From Lachnospiraceae bacterium UBA3282 (GTDB lineage: Bacteria; Bacillota; Clostridia; Lachnospirales; Lachnospiraceae): 5,685 nt of DNA. The stretch spans positions 1-5,685 of the forward strand of contig DETS01000086.1 in the NCBI GenBank assembly GCA_002361735.1. Direction: 5' to 3'. The notes beneath the pieces were generated by a model. The model made no database searches and was not told where the DNA came from. It saw only the letters and a list, made by a program, of their open reading frames with translations. Below, piece after piece: positions 1-5,685 of this stretch. The stretch's first letter is position 1, and every line of letters starts with the position of its first letter. The translations under genes were made by a program, and so were the position numbers.

Positions 1-1004
1 GCCTTATAAGCCTGCTCCTGATCCGCAAACTCCTGCATATCAAGCGCCGCCATGGTCGTTGTCAACGCCGTCGGTATTGTCGACGGTGCAGGCGTCGCAG
101 ACACCGCTGTGCCGTCAGGGGCGATCGCGCTAAGCACTTCCACCTTCAACTTAATGCCGCCATTCGGGTCCGCAGTTGCAGCATTCGCCGTAATCTTCAG
201 CTTGACATTTTTATAGATTGGCAGCGGATTCGTCGCCGCTGTTGTATCTTTGACCTCCGGCAGCGTGATGGTCAGCTGACGGTCATGTCCCTCGAAATCC
301 TTCTCCGTCAGAGAATCCAGCCCGTTATAGGAAACGCGGAAACGGTATAAGGTGTCGTTGGTAACAGACTGCTCGTAAGAATGAAGTGCGTCCACTCCGG
401 TCGGATAGGAGGGATTCCCTGTTCCCGTCATATTCTCACCCAGCTTATCGTAGTTGGTATAGCCGATCTTGCTGATATCCTCAAAGCCAAAGCTCTCATT
501 GATGTTGTAAGATACGAGACTCTGATTATTCGTATCTTTCATCTGTTTCTCGTCTTCTTCGGTGAAGGTGACCGGCAGATCCGTCCGAAAACCTGAAAAT
601 ACAAAGCGTCCCGCATAATCCACGTTTGCACAGGAATAAAACTCCGCCGTCAGCTGCTTCATCTGAGACAGGTGAATCCGCAGATCGTCAGCATTCTTGT
701 ATTTATTCGGAGATTCGACGCACTGTTTGTAAAGCCCTGTCAGCACCGCATCTACCGTATCCATCGCGTCCGCCGTCAGGGAAAGCCACTGTTTTGCATC
801 CTCCGCGTTCTTTTCGTTATACTGCGTGACCGTACTCACATTACTGCGCAGACGAAGCGCTCTGATCGCCACCACCGGATCGTCGGAGGGACGCACGATC
901 TTACTCTGGTTCGTCATCTGATTGGTCAGCTTATCCTGTAAGATCTTGTTCTGGTTGATGTTATATGCGGAGTTGTTCCGCATGATCTTGTTGGTCATTC
1001 TCAT
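1..1004 (-). CDS. flgL: Flagellar hook-filament junction protein FlgL (HAP3), 5' part, C-terminus outside window
   Basis: FlgL forms the second junction layer, between FlgK and the flagellin filament, and is exported through the flagellar type III system. The frame is open for 334 codons with no stop before the left edge. Seen in the translation: a flagellin-like N-terminal helix region (about residues 1-125), the FlgL/flagellin signature RPSDDPVVAIRALRLRS (38-54), and YAGRFVFSGFRTD (130-142), matching the conserved 'gRYvFsGtrTd' stretch of FlgL. Residues 250-320 are rich in Ala, Thr and Pro and look like a variable exposed domain. The conserved C-terminal helix has not appeared by residue 334, although many FlgL proteins are only about 300 aa in total, so this one is long. 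The start is the ATG at 1002-1004: GAGGG (1013-1017) lies 8 nt upstream, while the in-frame ATG two codons on is farther away. It follows the second flgK after 37 nt and is probably co-transcribed. Cysteines are at residues 95 and 125. Confidence 0.93.
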   Translation of the reverse strand, partial: MRMTNKIMRNNSAYNINQNKILQDKLTNQMTNQSKIVRPSDDPVVAIRALRLRSNVSTVTQYNEKNAEDAKQWLSLTADAMDTVDAVLTGLYKQCVESPNKYKNADDLRIHLSQMKQLTAEFYSCANVDYAGRFVFSGFRTDLPVTFTEEDEKQMKDTNNQSLVSYNINESFGFEDISKIGYTNYDKLGENMTGTGNPSYPTGVDALHSYEQSVTNDTLYRFRVSYNGLDSLTEKDFEGHDRQLTITLPEVKDTTAATNPLPIYKNVKLKITANAATADPNGGIKLKVEVLSAIAPDGTAVSATPAPSTIPTALTTTMAALDMQEFADQEQAYK

Positions 1005-1041
1005 GGATTATTCCCTCTTTCCTTTTGCTTATGATCCAATG

Positions 1042-2943
1042 TTAAACGCCTGTTTGCAGTATTAACCTGTCGTAGATCTCCGTCAGCACATTGATCATCT
1101 TGGATGCCAATGTATAAGAGTTCTCGTATTTCACCAGGTTCATTGCCTCCTCGTCCTCGTCCACACCGGAGATCGAAATCCTCTGGTTATCAATGTTGGT
1201 CTCCAAGCTGAAATAGGTGGCGTAGAGTATCTCCGCATTGCTGGCGTTCAAGGTCGCGTCAGAGAGCACACACTCCAGGAAACCGCCCGCATTCCTGCCG
1301 CGGAAGCTGAACTGATTCACATCATCGAGCATGGAAATCACTGCCCACACCTGATCGCACTGCTCTTTGCCTTCGATTTCATCCACGCCGTCCCCCGGCG
1401 GTTTTGTATCCGGTGTTGTTCCGACTCCGGCATTCTTATCAATATCCTTTCTGGTGCCCAAAAGGTCGGGATTTTTCACCACCGCCGTTAAGAGGCCGAT
1501 ATTTCCTGCCGTTATATTATAATAGCCCGTATTTTCCTTTGACGCCGTCTCTTTATCCAGTTCTTTCTGCTTATACTGCCCTTCTTTTCTCACATAGTCC
1601 GCAGTAAAGAGAATATCCGCCTTTTGCGGAGGATCCTCCGCCGTCAGCCCTTCCTTAAAGATATCGTTCACTTTTTTTGCGAACTCACGCACCCACTCGT
1701 TCATCTGGCTGATATAGTAAGGCACGCCCTGATATTTGATCTCGCCGCCGACCGAAGCCTCCTTCCAGACCTTATCGCCCATCAGCGGCATATCGCTCTT
1801 TTGATTATCTATGGTGAAGGTGTACTGCCCCTCGCCGTTATAAATCCAGTCCGTATAATAAAACTCCTGATTACCGACAGTGATGATACCGCCGGTATCC
1901 GAAAGCTTGCTCTTGCTGATACTCTGCAGATGATCCGCCGTGGTCTGTATCGTCACCGTAGAGAATTTATCATGGTAACCCACGCTGATAGCCTGCCCCT
2001 GGAAATACTCTCCGTTATTACCGTCGCGCATCTCGATCAAGCCCCTCAGTTCGCCTCCCATCGAAGCATTGTAGAGGGAAAATTCCAGACCGTTGCTCCA
2101 CATGATGTCATAAAGACCGTCCACATCACACTGATTGACCTTTTCTTCCTTCGTCCGGGACACACAGATGAGCGTCTTATAATCGTCTCCGTCCACCAAT
2201 GTCTGCCCGCCGCCGATCTTTACCATATAGCGGTGCGCCGCCGTCTCATAGCCCTGCTCATCCAAAATGGGATACTCGGCAACCTGCACATCGACCACGC
2301 AGGAAAGCTCGTCGATCAGTTTATCTCTCTTATCCCGCAGCTCGTTCGCTTTCTTGCCTGACAATTCCACCACATTGATCTGCTTATTGACCGTAGCAAG
2401 ATCCTGCGCGATGGAATTGATCTGATCGATCCTGACCTTGATCTCATCATTCACATCCGACTGCAGATCCTGCAAATCGCCGTAAAGATTATTGAAATAG
2501 TCCGTCAGTGACTTTGCTGCCCCTAAAAACTGCGCCTTGACATCGGTGACACTGGCATTCTTCGTAATCTCCTGCAGTGCTGCGCCGAATTTATCGAAAA
2601 GCGTCTTAAAGCCGGTTACCTTATCGTCCTTTAAGTACTCCTCGATCATCTTGCAGTAGTAGACTTTCGCGTCAAACTCACCGAGTTTGGTCTCGTTCGC
2701 CCAATATTTATTATCGTAGAACGAATCCCTCACGCGCTCAATCGAGAGGGTCTCCACGCCCGCACCCGCGCAGCCGTAGGTAGCAAATACCCGCAGCGCG
2801 TTTGCCGCCTCGGTCTCTACCTCCTGTCTGCTGTAGCCGTCCGTCTGCACATTGCTGATGTTATTGCCCGTAGTATTGAGCGCCGCATTCGCCGCTCTCA
2901 GCCCCGATGATGCAATTGTCAGTCCAAAGAATGTAGATGCCAT
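1042..2943 (-). CDS. flgK: Second flagellar hook-associated protein FlgK paralogue (HAP1-like), 633 aa
   Basis: This is a FlgK-family axial protein expected to sit at the hook-filament junction after flagellar type III export. Seen: the rod-type N-terminal motif SGLRAANAALNTTGNNISNVQTDGYSRQ (residues 13-40), a GAGVETLSIERVRDSF stretch (about 60-75) typical of FlgK, a long helical region (about 100-215) with the family motif ANELRDKRDKLIDEL (199-213), and a C-terminal FlgK domain from about 590 (GVDEDEEAMNLVKYENSYTL). The middle is a long variable domain. A Gly/Thr/Pro/Asp-rich linker lies at about 506-519. The C-terminal motif is off-consensus: KYENSY stands where FlgK usually has a YQxAY-type sequence. 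It has seven cysteines (58, 97, 215, 260, 272, 529, 558), many for an exported axial protein. Its start is 11 nt past the stop of the first flgK, and its Shine-Dalgarno overlaps that stop, suggesting translational coupling. The paralogues match well only in the terminal motifs, so this is an old duplication or separate acquisition. Whether it replaces, mixes with or stacks on the first FlgK cannot be told from sequence. Confidence 0.9.
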   Translation of the reverse strand: MASTFFGLTIASSGLRAANAALNTTGNNISNVQTDGYSRQEVETEAANALRVFATYGCAGAGVETLSIERVRDSFYDNKYWANETKLGEFDAKVYYCKMIEEYLKDDKVTGFKTLFDKFGAALQEITKNASVTDVKAQFLGAAKSLTDYFNNLYGDLQDLQSDVNDEIKVRIDQINSIAQDLATVNKQINVVELSGKKANELRDKRDKLIDELSCVVDVQVAEYPILDEQGYETAAHRYMVKIGGGQTLVDGDDYKTLICVSRTKEEKVNQCDVDGLYDIMWSNGLEFSLYNASMGGELRGLIEMRDGNNGEYFQGQAISVGYHDKFSTVTIQTTADHLQSISKSKLSDTGGIITVGNQEFYYTDWIYNGEGQYTFTIDNQKSDMPLMGDKVWKEASVGGEIKYQGVPYYISQMNEWVREFAKKVNDIFKEGLTAEDPPQKADILFTADYVRKEGQYKQKELDKETASKENTGYYNITAGNIGLLTAVVKNPDLLGTRKDIDKNAGVGTTPDTKPPGDGVDEIEGKEQCDQVWAVISMLDDVNQFSFRGRNAGGFLECVLSDATLNASNAEILYATYFSLETNIDNQRISISGVDEDEEAMNLVKYENSYTLASKMINVLTEIYDRLILQTGV

Positions 2944-2950
2944 ACACAGT

Positions 2951-2957
2951 CTCCTTA
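2951..2957 (-). promoter_or_regulatory. Shine-Dalgarno of second flgK overlapping the stop codon of the first
   Basis: On the minus strand the sequence reads TAAGGAG, in which TAA (2955-2957) is the stop of the first flgK and AAGGAG is the ribosome binding site of the second. A 7-nt spacer follows before the ATG at 2941-2943. A ribosome finishing the first gene sits on this site, so the two FlgK proteins are probably made in a coupled way. Confidence 0.8.
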
Positions 2958-4643
2958 TCGCCCTAATGTTGATAACAGGTGATCGAGCATTTCACTGATC
3001 ACATTGATGTATCTGCTGGATGCGTTGTAAGCGTTCTGATACATGATCATATTGGTGAGTTCCTCGTCGGAAGACACACCCACGATCTCCTCTCTCGCAT
3101 AAGCAAGCGCATCCGTCGCCTGCGTCTGATTCTCCTGGATCCCGCGGAAAACATATCCCGTATTGGCGATCTGGGATACCAGATTTTTATAATAATCCTG
3201 GAACGTAAGGGGCGTCTCCACATTGGGATTCAAGGTGTAGATTGCCTCCTCAAACGCCTTTTTCATCGCCTCCATCGTATCATGATCCTCGGAGTGCTCA
3301 TCCAGTCTAAAGTTCAACAGAGAAGGATTCTGCCGAAGGTCACTGTTGATGATGATGTTGCGCGTCGTCCAACTGGTCTGCGCCGTCCCGTCATACTCCA
3401 CCATGGGCAGGAAGACCCGAATGGGATCGCCGTTCTTATCCCGTAGATAATTGGAATCGGGATTGATCTCTCTCGCCCTGTCCGCTCCATCCGCTATCAC
3501 CTGATTGATCTTTGAAGTGATCACATGCACCAGTCTGTCAAACTCCGCCTGTACATTCATGACAATGGACTGCGAAATATTGGTATCGTACCAGCCTTCT
3601 TCATATTCGCCGTCCGGGTTGATATCGTCAAGTTCCCTGTAAGTCGCCCTGTGGTCGCCACGTGCGAGCAACGTGCCTTTCAAGGAGCCTATATCCGTAT
3701 TATACATGGAAGAAATCTGTGCGTGCAGATCAAACACTTCCGCGCCCTCGATATTTTTTTTCGAAACGATTGGATTGCCTTTTTCATCAAACTTATCAAA
3801 GCTTGCCAGCATCTTCCAATAAGGCGTATAGAAGCCGGTATCCAGATCTGTGTAAAGACACATCTCGTTCACCATACTGCCCTTTACCAGATCTACCTCC
3901 TCAAAGCGAACGCTCACATAGCCGCTTGGATCCTCCGAATAGGAAATACTGCCAATCTTTGCAAGCTCATCCAAAAGATAATTCCTGCGGTCTCTTAAAT
4001 CGTTTGCATGCTCCTGTCCCGCTTCGATCCGCATGATCTGCCGATTAAGCTGTTCGATCTCCTGCGCAAATTTATTGACCATGTCAACGTCTGTCTTTAC
4101 CTTTTTATTCATGTTATCCTGATAGGTACACAGACTGTCATAAACTGCCTTTGCCTTTGTGATGAACTCATACGCCTTCGTCACAAACAGATCCTGATTG
4201 ACCGAAGAAACCGGATCATTCGCTAATTCCTGCACAGCCTGCCAGAGCCCATCCTTTACATTTGCATCGGAATGATCTCCTATCAGTGCCGAGGAAAACT
4301 CATGACCCTCGTTGGACTCTCCCAAAATATATTCGATTTCTTCCAAAGCCGCTGCCGAGACATCATAAAAAGCGCTGCGTCCGGACTCGCGGCGGAAGTT
4401 TCTGTCCAATATGGTATCTCTTTCCTGTCTTGTGCGGGTATAATTGACACCCAGACCGGTCTGCATCCAGTTTTTGGTGGCGCTCTTCTGCAAGGTAACG
4501 TAATTTCTCGTTCCCTGCGCCGCCTGCTGCCTGGTGTAGCCCTGCGTGTCTAAATTAGACATGTTGTGCGCCGTGGTATTCAGCGCGTTATTCGATGTTT
4601 GTAATCCTGATACGCCCGTATAAAGGCTTCCCATCAATGACAT
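2955..4643 (-). CDS. flgK: Flagellar hook-associated protein FlgK (HAP1), first paralogue, 562 aa
   Basis: FlgK is the first hook-filament junction protein, exported through the flagellar type III system and placed on the tip of the finished hook. Seen: the flagellar rod-type N-terminal motif GLQTSNNALNTTAHNMSN (13-30) followed by TQGYTRQ (33-39); GLGVNYTRTRQERD (63-76), matching the family's 'G.GV.v..i.R..D' segment; a helical region with ANDLRDRRNYLLDEL (213-227); a variable middle domain; and a canonical C-terminal domain with GVSSDEEL, MYQNAYNASSRYI and a final amphipathic helix EMLDHLLSTLGR. The length is close to ordinary FlgK (roughly 500-560 aa). The ATG at 4641-4643 is preferred over the one three codons later because GAGGA (4653-4657) lies 9 nt upstream. 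It follows flgN, its expected chaperone gene, after 19 nt. The C-terminus is nearer the FlgK consensus than that of the downstream paralogue, so this is the better candidate for the ordinary junction protein. Cysteines are at 172 and 262. Confidence 0.95.
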   Translation of the reverse strand: MSLMGSLYTGVSGLQTSNNALNTTAHNMSNLDTQGYTRQQAAQGTRNYVTLQKSATKNWMQTGLGVNYTRTRQERDTILDRNFRRESGRSAFYDVSAAALEEIEYILGESNEGHEFSSALIGDHSDANVKDGLWQAVQELANDPVSSVNQDLFVTKAYEFITKAKAVYDSLCTYQDNMNKKVKTDVDMVNKFAQEIEQLNRQIMRIEAGQEHANDLRDRRNYLLDELAKIGSISYSEDPSGYVSVRFEEVDLVKGSMVNEMCLYTDLDTGFYTPYWKMLASFDKFDEKGNPIVSKKNIEGAEVFDLHAQISSMYNTDIGSLKGTLLARGDHRATYRELDDINPDGEYEEGWYDTNISQSIVMNVQAEFDRLVHVITSKINQVIADGADRAREINPDSNYLRDKNGDPIRVFLPMVEYDGTAQTSWTTRNIIINSDLRQNPSLLNFRLDEHSEDHDTMEAMKKAFEEAIYTLNPNVETPLTFQDYYKNLVSQIANTGYVFRGIQENQTQATDALAYAREEIVGVSSDEELTNMIMYQNAYNASSRYINVISEMLDHLLSTLGR

Positions 4644-4662
4644 AATCTACCGTCCTCAACAA

Positions 4663-5181
4663 TTATTGTTTGGCGTCAAAAGCCTTGTTCGCTGTTCCGA
4701 TCACATCACCGGTATTGTAGGCTCCTCTGTTATAATTCGCCGTCTCCGGCGCCTTATTCATAGCCTGGATCATCTGCATATTGAACTGCACCAGCTCAAG
4801 CGCATTTTCGATCAACTCCCTGTTCTGTTCGTTGATCTGCTTGACCGCGCGCACATTCCTGCGCAGATCATCAAATACCGATGCCAGTTTCGCCTGTTCC
4901 TGCGGTCTGGCCGCCAGCATTTTGATCAAGTCTACAATTTTCAGCTTCGTAACATCCTTGTTAAGTACGTTCGCAATATCATTGACAGCTTCGACTCTCT
5001 GTTTATCCAGATGGTTGATCCTGCTTACGATGAATTGCTCCTCATCCGTGATTTCCGCTAAAGCCTTGATATCGTCAGATACAATGGCGGGTGTTTTCTT
5101 CATAGACAGCGCTAACAGATTCCCATACTCCAGATTTTCCTTTTCCAAAACCTCGATCAAGGTTTCCATTAAGCTTGCCAC
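4663..5181 (-). CDS. flgN: Flagellar export chaperone FlgN, 172 aa, GTG start
   Basis: FlgN is a cytoplasmic helical chaperone that binds the C-terminal helices of FlgK and FlgL and delivers them to the flagellar export gate. The protein is almost wholly predicted helix. It starts with the family pattern METLIEVLEKENLEYGNLL (5-23), continues with charged heptad-like helices (35-75), and has the conserved segment RNVRAVKQINEQNRELIENALELVQFNMQMIQ (108-139), where substrate binding maps in known FlgN proteins. A polar tail of about 30 residues (NYNRGAYNTGDV and onward) follows. At 172 aa it is longer than the roughly 140-aa enterobacterial protein. The start is GTG at 5179-5181, because GGAGG (5189-5193) is 7 nt upstream; the in-frame ATG four codons later is 19 nt from it. 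The gene lies 42 nt after flgM and directly before its two likely FlgK clients. Confidence 0.92.
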   Translation of the reverse strand: MASLMETLIEVLEKENLEYGNLLALSMKKTPAIVSDDIKALAEITDEEQFIVSRINHLDKQRVEAVNDIANVLNKDVTKLKIVDLIKMLAARPQEQAKLASVFDDLRRNVRAVKQINEQNRELIENALELVQFNMQMIQAMNKAPETANYNRGAYNTGDVIGTANKAFDAKQ

Positions 5182-5188
5182 GCCAAAT

Positions 5189-5193
5189 CCTCC
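5189..5193 (-). promoter_or_regulatory. Shine-Dalgarno fixing the GTG start of flgN
   Basis: The minus strand reads GGGAGGATTTGGCGTG. GGAGG with a 7-nt spacer points to the GTG at 5179-5181 rather than the ATG four codons on. An ATG at 5201-5203 lies inside the upstream hairpin and is out of frame with flgN. Confidence 0.8.
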
Positions 5194-5194
5194 C

Positions 5195-5221
5195 GTGGTA
5201 CATTCCTCTTGGAATCACCAC
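5195..5221 (-). other. Hairpin between flgM and flgN, directly before the flgN ribosome binding site
   Basis: The transcript can fold as an outer 5-bp stem GTGGT/ACCAC, a small internal loop (GA opposite TGT), an inner 4-bp stem TTCC/GGAA and an AAGA tetraloop. The foot of the stem is one base from the GGAGG of flgN. There is no following T-run, so it is not a terminator. It could affect flgN translation or protect or process the mRNA between the regulator and the structural genes. The pairing is seen in the sequence; any function is inferred. Confidence 0.45.
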
Positions 5222-5223
5222 AC

Positions 5224-5505
5224 CTACAGACTCTCAATTTCCTCGTACTGCTTTAACAGTTTTTCCGCAAAGTTCTCGCTGCTCACCTGATAAGTACCGT
5301 TTGCAATGCCGGCCTTGATGGGAGCTACAAGCTCGCTTCTGACATCCTCCGCTGCCGCAACTGCATTCTTCGCGGTCTGAATGTCTTTACCGATACTGGA
5401 AATATGAATCTTGTCGGCCCCCGCGTTCTTCGCGGTGTTCTGCGTCTTCGCTCTGCTTTTTGCACCATAAACCTGTTGCACCTGTGTATAAGCTTCAATA
5501 CGCAT
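5224..5505 (-). CDS. flgM: Anti-sigma-28 factor FlgM (negative regulator of flagellin synthesis), 93 aa
   Basis: FlgM binds sigma-28 (SigD/FliA) in the cytoplasm and blocks late flagellar transcription. In enteric bacteria it is then secreted through the completed hook, which releases the sigma factor. Seen: an N-terminal MRIEAYTQVQQVYG, a flexible basic Ala/Lys-rich stretch (15-30), DKIHISS (31-37), which matches the family's 'DkveiS' motif, then the sigma-binding half with DVRSELVAPIKAGIANGTYQV (54-74) and NFAEKLLKQYEEI (78-90). The length of 93 aa is normal for the family. The start is the ATG at 5503-5505, since AAGGGGG (5514-5520) is 8 nt upstream and FlgM proteins usually begin close to this point. 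An in-frame ATG 16 codons earlier (5551-5553) has no ribosome binding site and would add a Cys/Arg-rich extension encoded by leader sequence. It is the first gene of the operon, behind a SigD promoter, which gives negative feedback on SigD. Confidence 0.95.
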   Translation of the reverse strand: MRIEAYTQVQQVYGAKSRAKTQNTAKNAGADKIHISSIGKDIQTAKNAVAAAEDVRSELVAPIKAGIANGTYQVSSENFAEKLLKQYEEIESL

Positions 5506-5513
5506 ACCGGATT

Positions 5514-5520
5514 CCCCCTT
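5514..5520 (-). promoter_or_regulatory. Shine-Dalgarno of flgM
   Basis: AAGGGGG with an 8-nt spacer precedes the ATG at 5503-5505 and decides that start over the upstream in-frame ATG at 5551-5553. Its first two A residues are shared with the 3' arm of a possible leader hairpin. Confidence 0.75.
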
Positions 5521-5543
5521 CCTGCATTTCCTTGCACAGGAAA
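5519..5543 (-). promoter_or_regulatory. Overlapping alternative hairpins in the flgM leader
   Basis: Two pairings that exclude each other can be drawn. The first (5527-5543) is TTTCCT/AGGAAA around a GTGCA loop. The second (5519-5542) pairs TTCCTG with CAGGAA, then CA with TG past a 2-nt bulge, leaving an AGGAAA hexaloop that displays GGA. A GGA in a hairpin loop beside a Shine-Dalgarno is the usual form of a CsrA site, and CsrA controls flagellar genes in Firmicutes. The pairing is seen; the regulatory role is inferred and weak. Confidence 0.35.
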
Positions 5544-5572
5544 TTCTTCTCATACAATAACTTACACTATTA

Positions 5573-5599
5573 GTATCGGTCTTTTTTGCAAAGACTTTA
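5573..5599 (-). promoter_or_regulatory. SigD (sigma-28) promoter of the flgM operon
   Basis: On the minus strand the sequence is TAAA (5596-5599), a 15-nt spacer, then ACCGATAC (5573-5580). The Bacillus subtilis SigD consensus is TAAA-N14-16-GCCGATAT, so the -35 element and spacing match fully and the -10 element matches at 6 of 8 bases, including the CCGATA core. Transcription would start near 5566-5569, giving a leader of about 60 nt before flgM. I see no good sigma-A promoter in the same gap. Confidence 0.88.
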
Positions 5600-5610
5600 G
5601 GGTTTTTGTG

Positions 5611-5645
5611 AAAAAAGCAAAGAAACGCCGAAAAATCGACGTTTC
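5611..5645 (-). terminator. Intrinsic terminator after the tRNA gene
   Basis: The minus strand has a 9-bp stem GAAACGTCG/CGGCGTTTC with one G-U pair, an ATTTTT loop, and a T-rich tail TTTGCTTTTTT. It lies 18 nt past the tRNA 3' end, ends tRNA transcription and separates it from the flagellar promoter, whose -35 element begins 11 nt further on. Confidence 0.85.
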
Positions 5646-5663
5646 CTCTAACTCACACAAAAG

Positions 5664-5685
5664 TGCCGGCGACCGGAATCGAACC
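5664..5685 (-). tRNA. 3' end of a tRNA gene, partial (isotype not determinable)
   Basis: Read on the minus strand, the edge gives GG, the T-loop TTCGATT, the T-stem 3' strand CCGGT, the acceptor 3' strand CGCCGGC, and discriminator A. The next bases are CTT, so CCA is not encoded. The acceptor 5' strand should therefore be close to GCCGGCG, which would suit a threonine tRNA in this group. However, the anticodon lies outside the window, so this is only a guess. Confidence 0.85.

Noticed and set aside
381..941. Plus-strand open frames opposite flgL
   Set aside because: The minus-strand frame is FlgL with clear motifs, so these are shadows.
1495..1502. GCCGATAT on the plus strand, identical to the SigD -10 consensus
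   Set aside because: It is inside flgK on the antisense strand and has no TAAA at the required 14-16 nt upstream.
1624..2361. Long open frame of 245 codons on the plus strand
   Set aside because: It lies wholly antisense to the second flgK, has no recognisable family, and its His/Arg/Ile/Leu-rich translation is typical of a shadow frame.
2979..3998. Open frames of 155 and 157 codons on the plus strand (2979-3446 and 3525-3998)
   Set aside because: Both are antisense to the first flgK, whose protein is clearly real across this span; the plus-strand translations show no domain or plausible start context.
5195..5221. Intrinsic terminator between flgM and flgN
   Set aside because: The hairpin has no T-run after it and is followed at once by a ribosome binding site.
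4781..5290. Plus-strand open frame of 169 codons
   Set aside because: It runs antisense across flgN and into flgM, and is Ser/Leu-rich with no family resemblance.
5325..5537. 70-codon minus-strand frame overlapping flgM
   Set aside because: It is an alternate frame of flgM; its Arg-rich translation has no family resemblance and the nearest AAGG is too close to its ATG.
5506..5553. Upstream in-frame ATG giving a 109-aa FlgM
   Set aside because: No Shine-Dalgarno precedes it, the extension is unlike FlgM, and AAGGGGG is well placed for the inner ATG at 5503-5505.

Overview
The window carries one late flagellar operon, read entirely on the minus strand. From right to left it holds the 3' end of a tRNA gene with its terminator, a sigma-28 (SigD/FliA-type) promoter, flgM, flgN, two tandem flgK paralogues, and the 5' part of flgL, which runs off the left edge. 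The order flgM-flgN-flgK-flgL behind a SigD promoter, together with moderate GC content, strong GGAGG-type ribosome binding sites and protein style, points to a motile Gram-positive anaerobe of the Clostridia. A Lachnospiraceae member (Roseburia/Eubacterium rectale/Butyrivibrio-like) is my best guess. That is an inference from gene order and family resemblance, not from a database match.

Layout. Positions 5664-5685 hold the T-arm and acceptor 3' strand of a tRNA, and 5611-5645 its intrinsic terminator. A near-consensus SigD promoter lies at 5573-5599, followed by a leader of about 60 nt with two overlapping, mutually exclusive hairpins just ahead of the flgM Shine-Dalgarno. The genes are flgM (5224-5505), flgN (4663-5181, GTG start), a first flgK (2955-4643, 562 aa), a second and very different flgK (1042-2943, 633 aa), and flgL (1-1004, partial, at least 334 codons). 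Intergenic gaps are 42, 19, 11 and 37 nt, with no internal terminator seen, so the five genes look like one transcript. No stretch longer than 300 bases lacks a gene; the longest, 5506-5663, is filled by leader, promoter and terminator.

How they work together. FlgM is the anti-sigma factor that holds sigma-28 until the hook is complete. FlgN is the cytoplasmic export chaperone for FlgK and FlgL. FlgK and FlgL form the junction zone between hook and filament. A SigD promoter ahead of flgM gives the usual feedback loop, in which active SigD makes more of its own inhibitor along with the junction proteins.

The most interesting points are the two co-transcribed, strongly diverged FlgK proteins, the seven cysteines in the second one, the unusually long FlgL, and possible RNA structures in the flgM leader and the flgM-flgN gap. 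I see no mobile element, CRISPR array or clearly new system.
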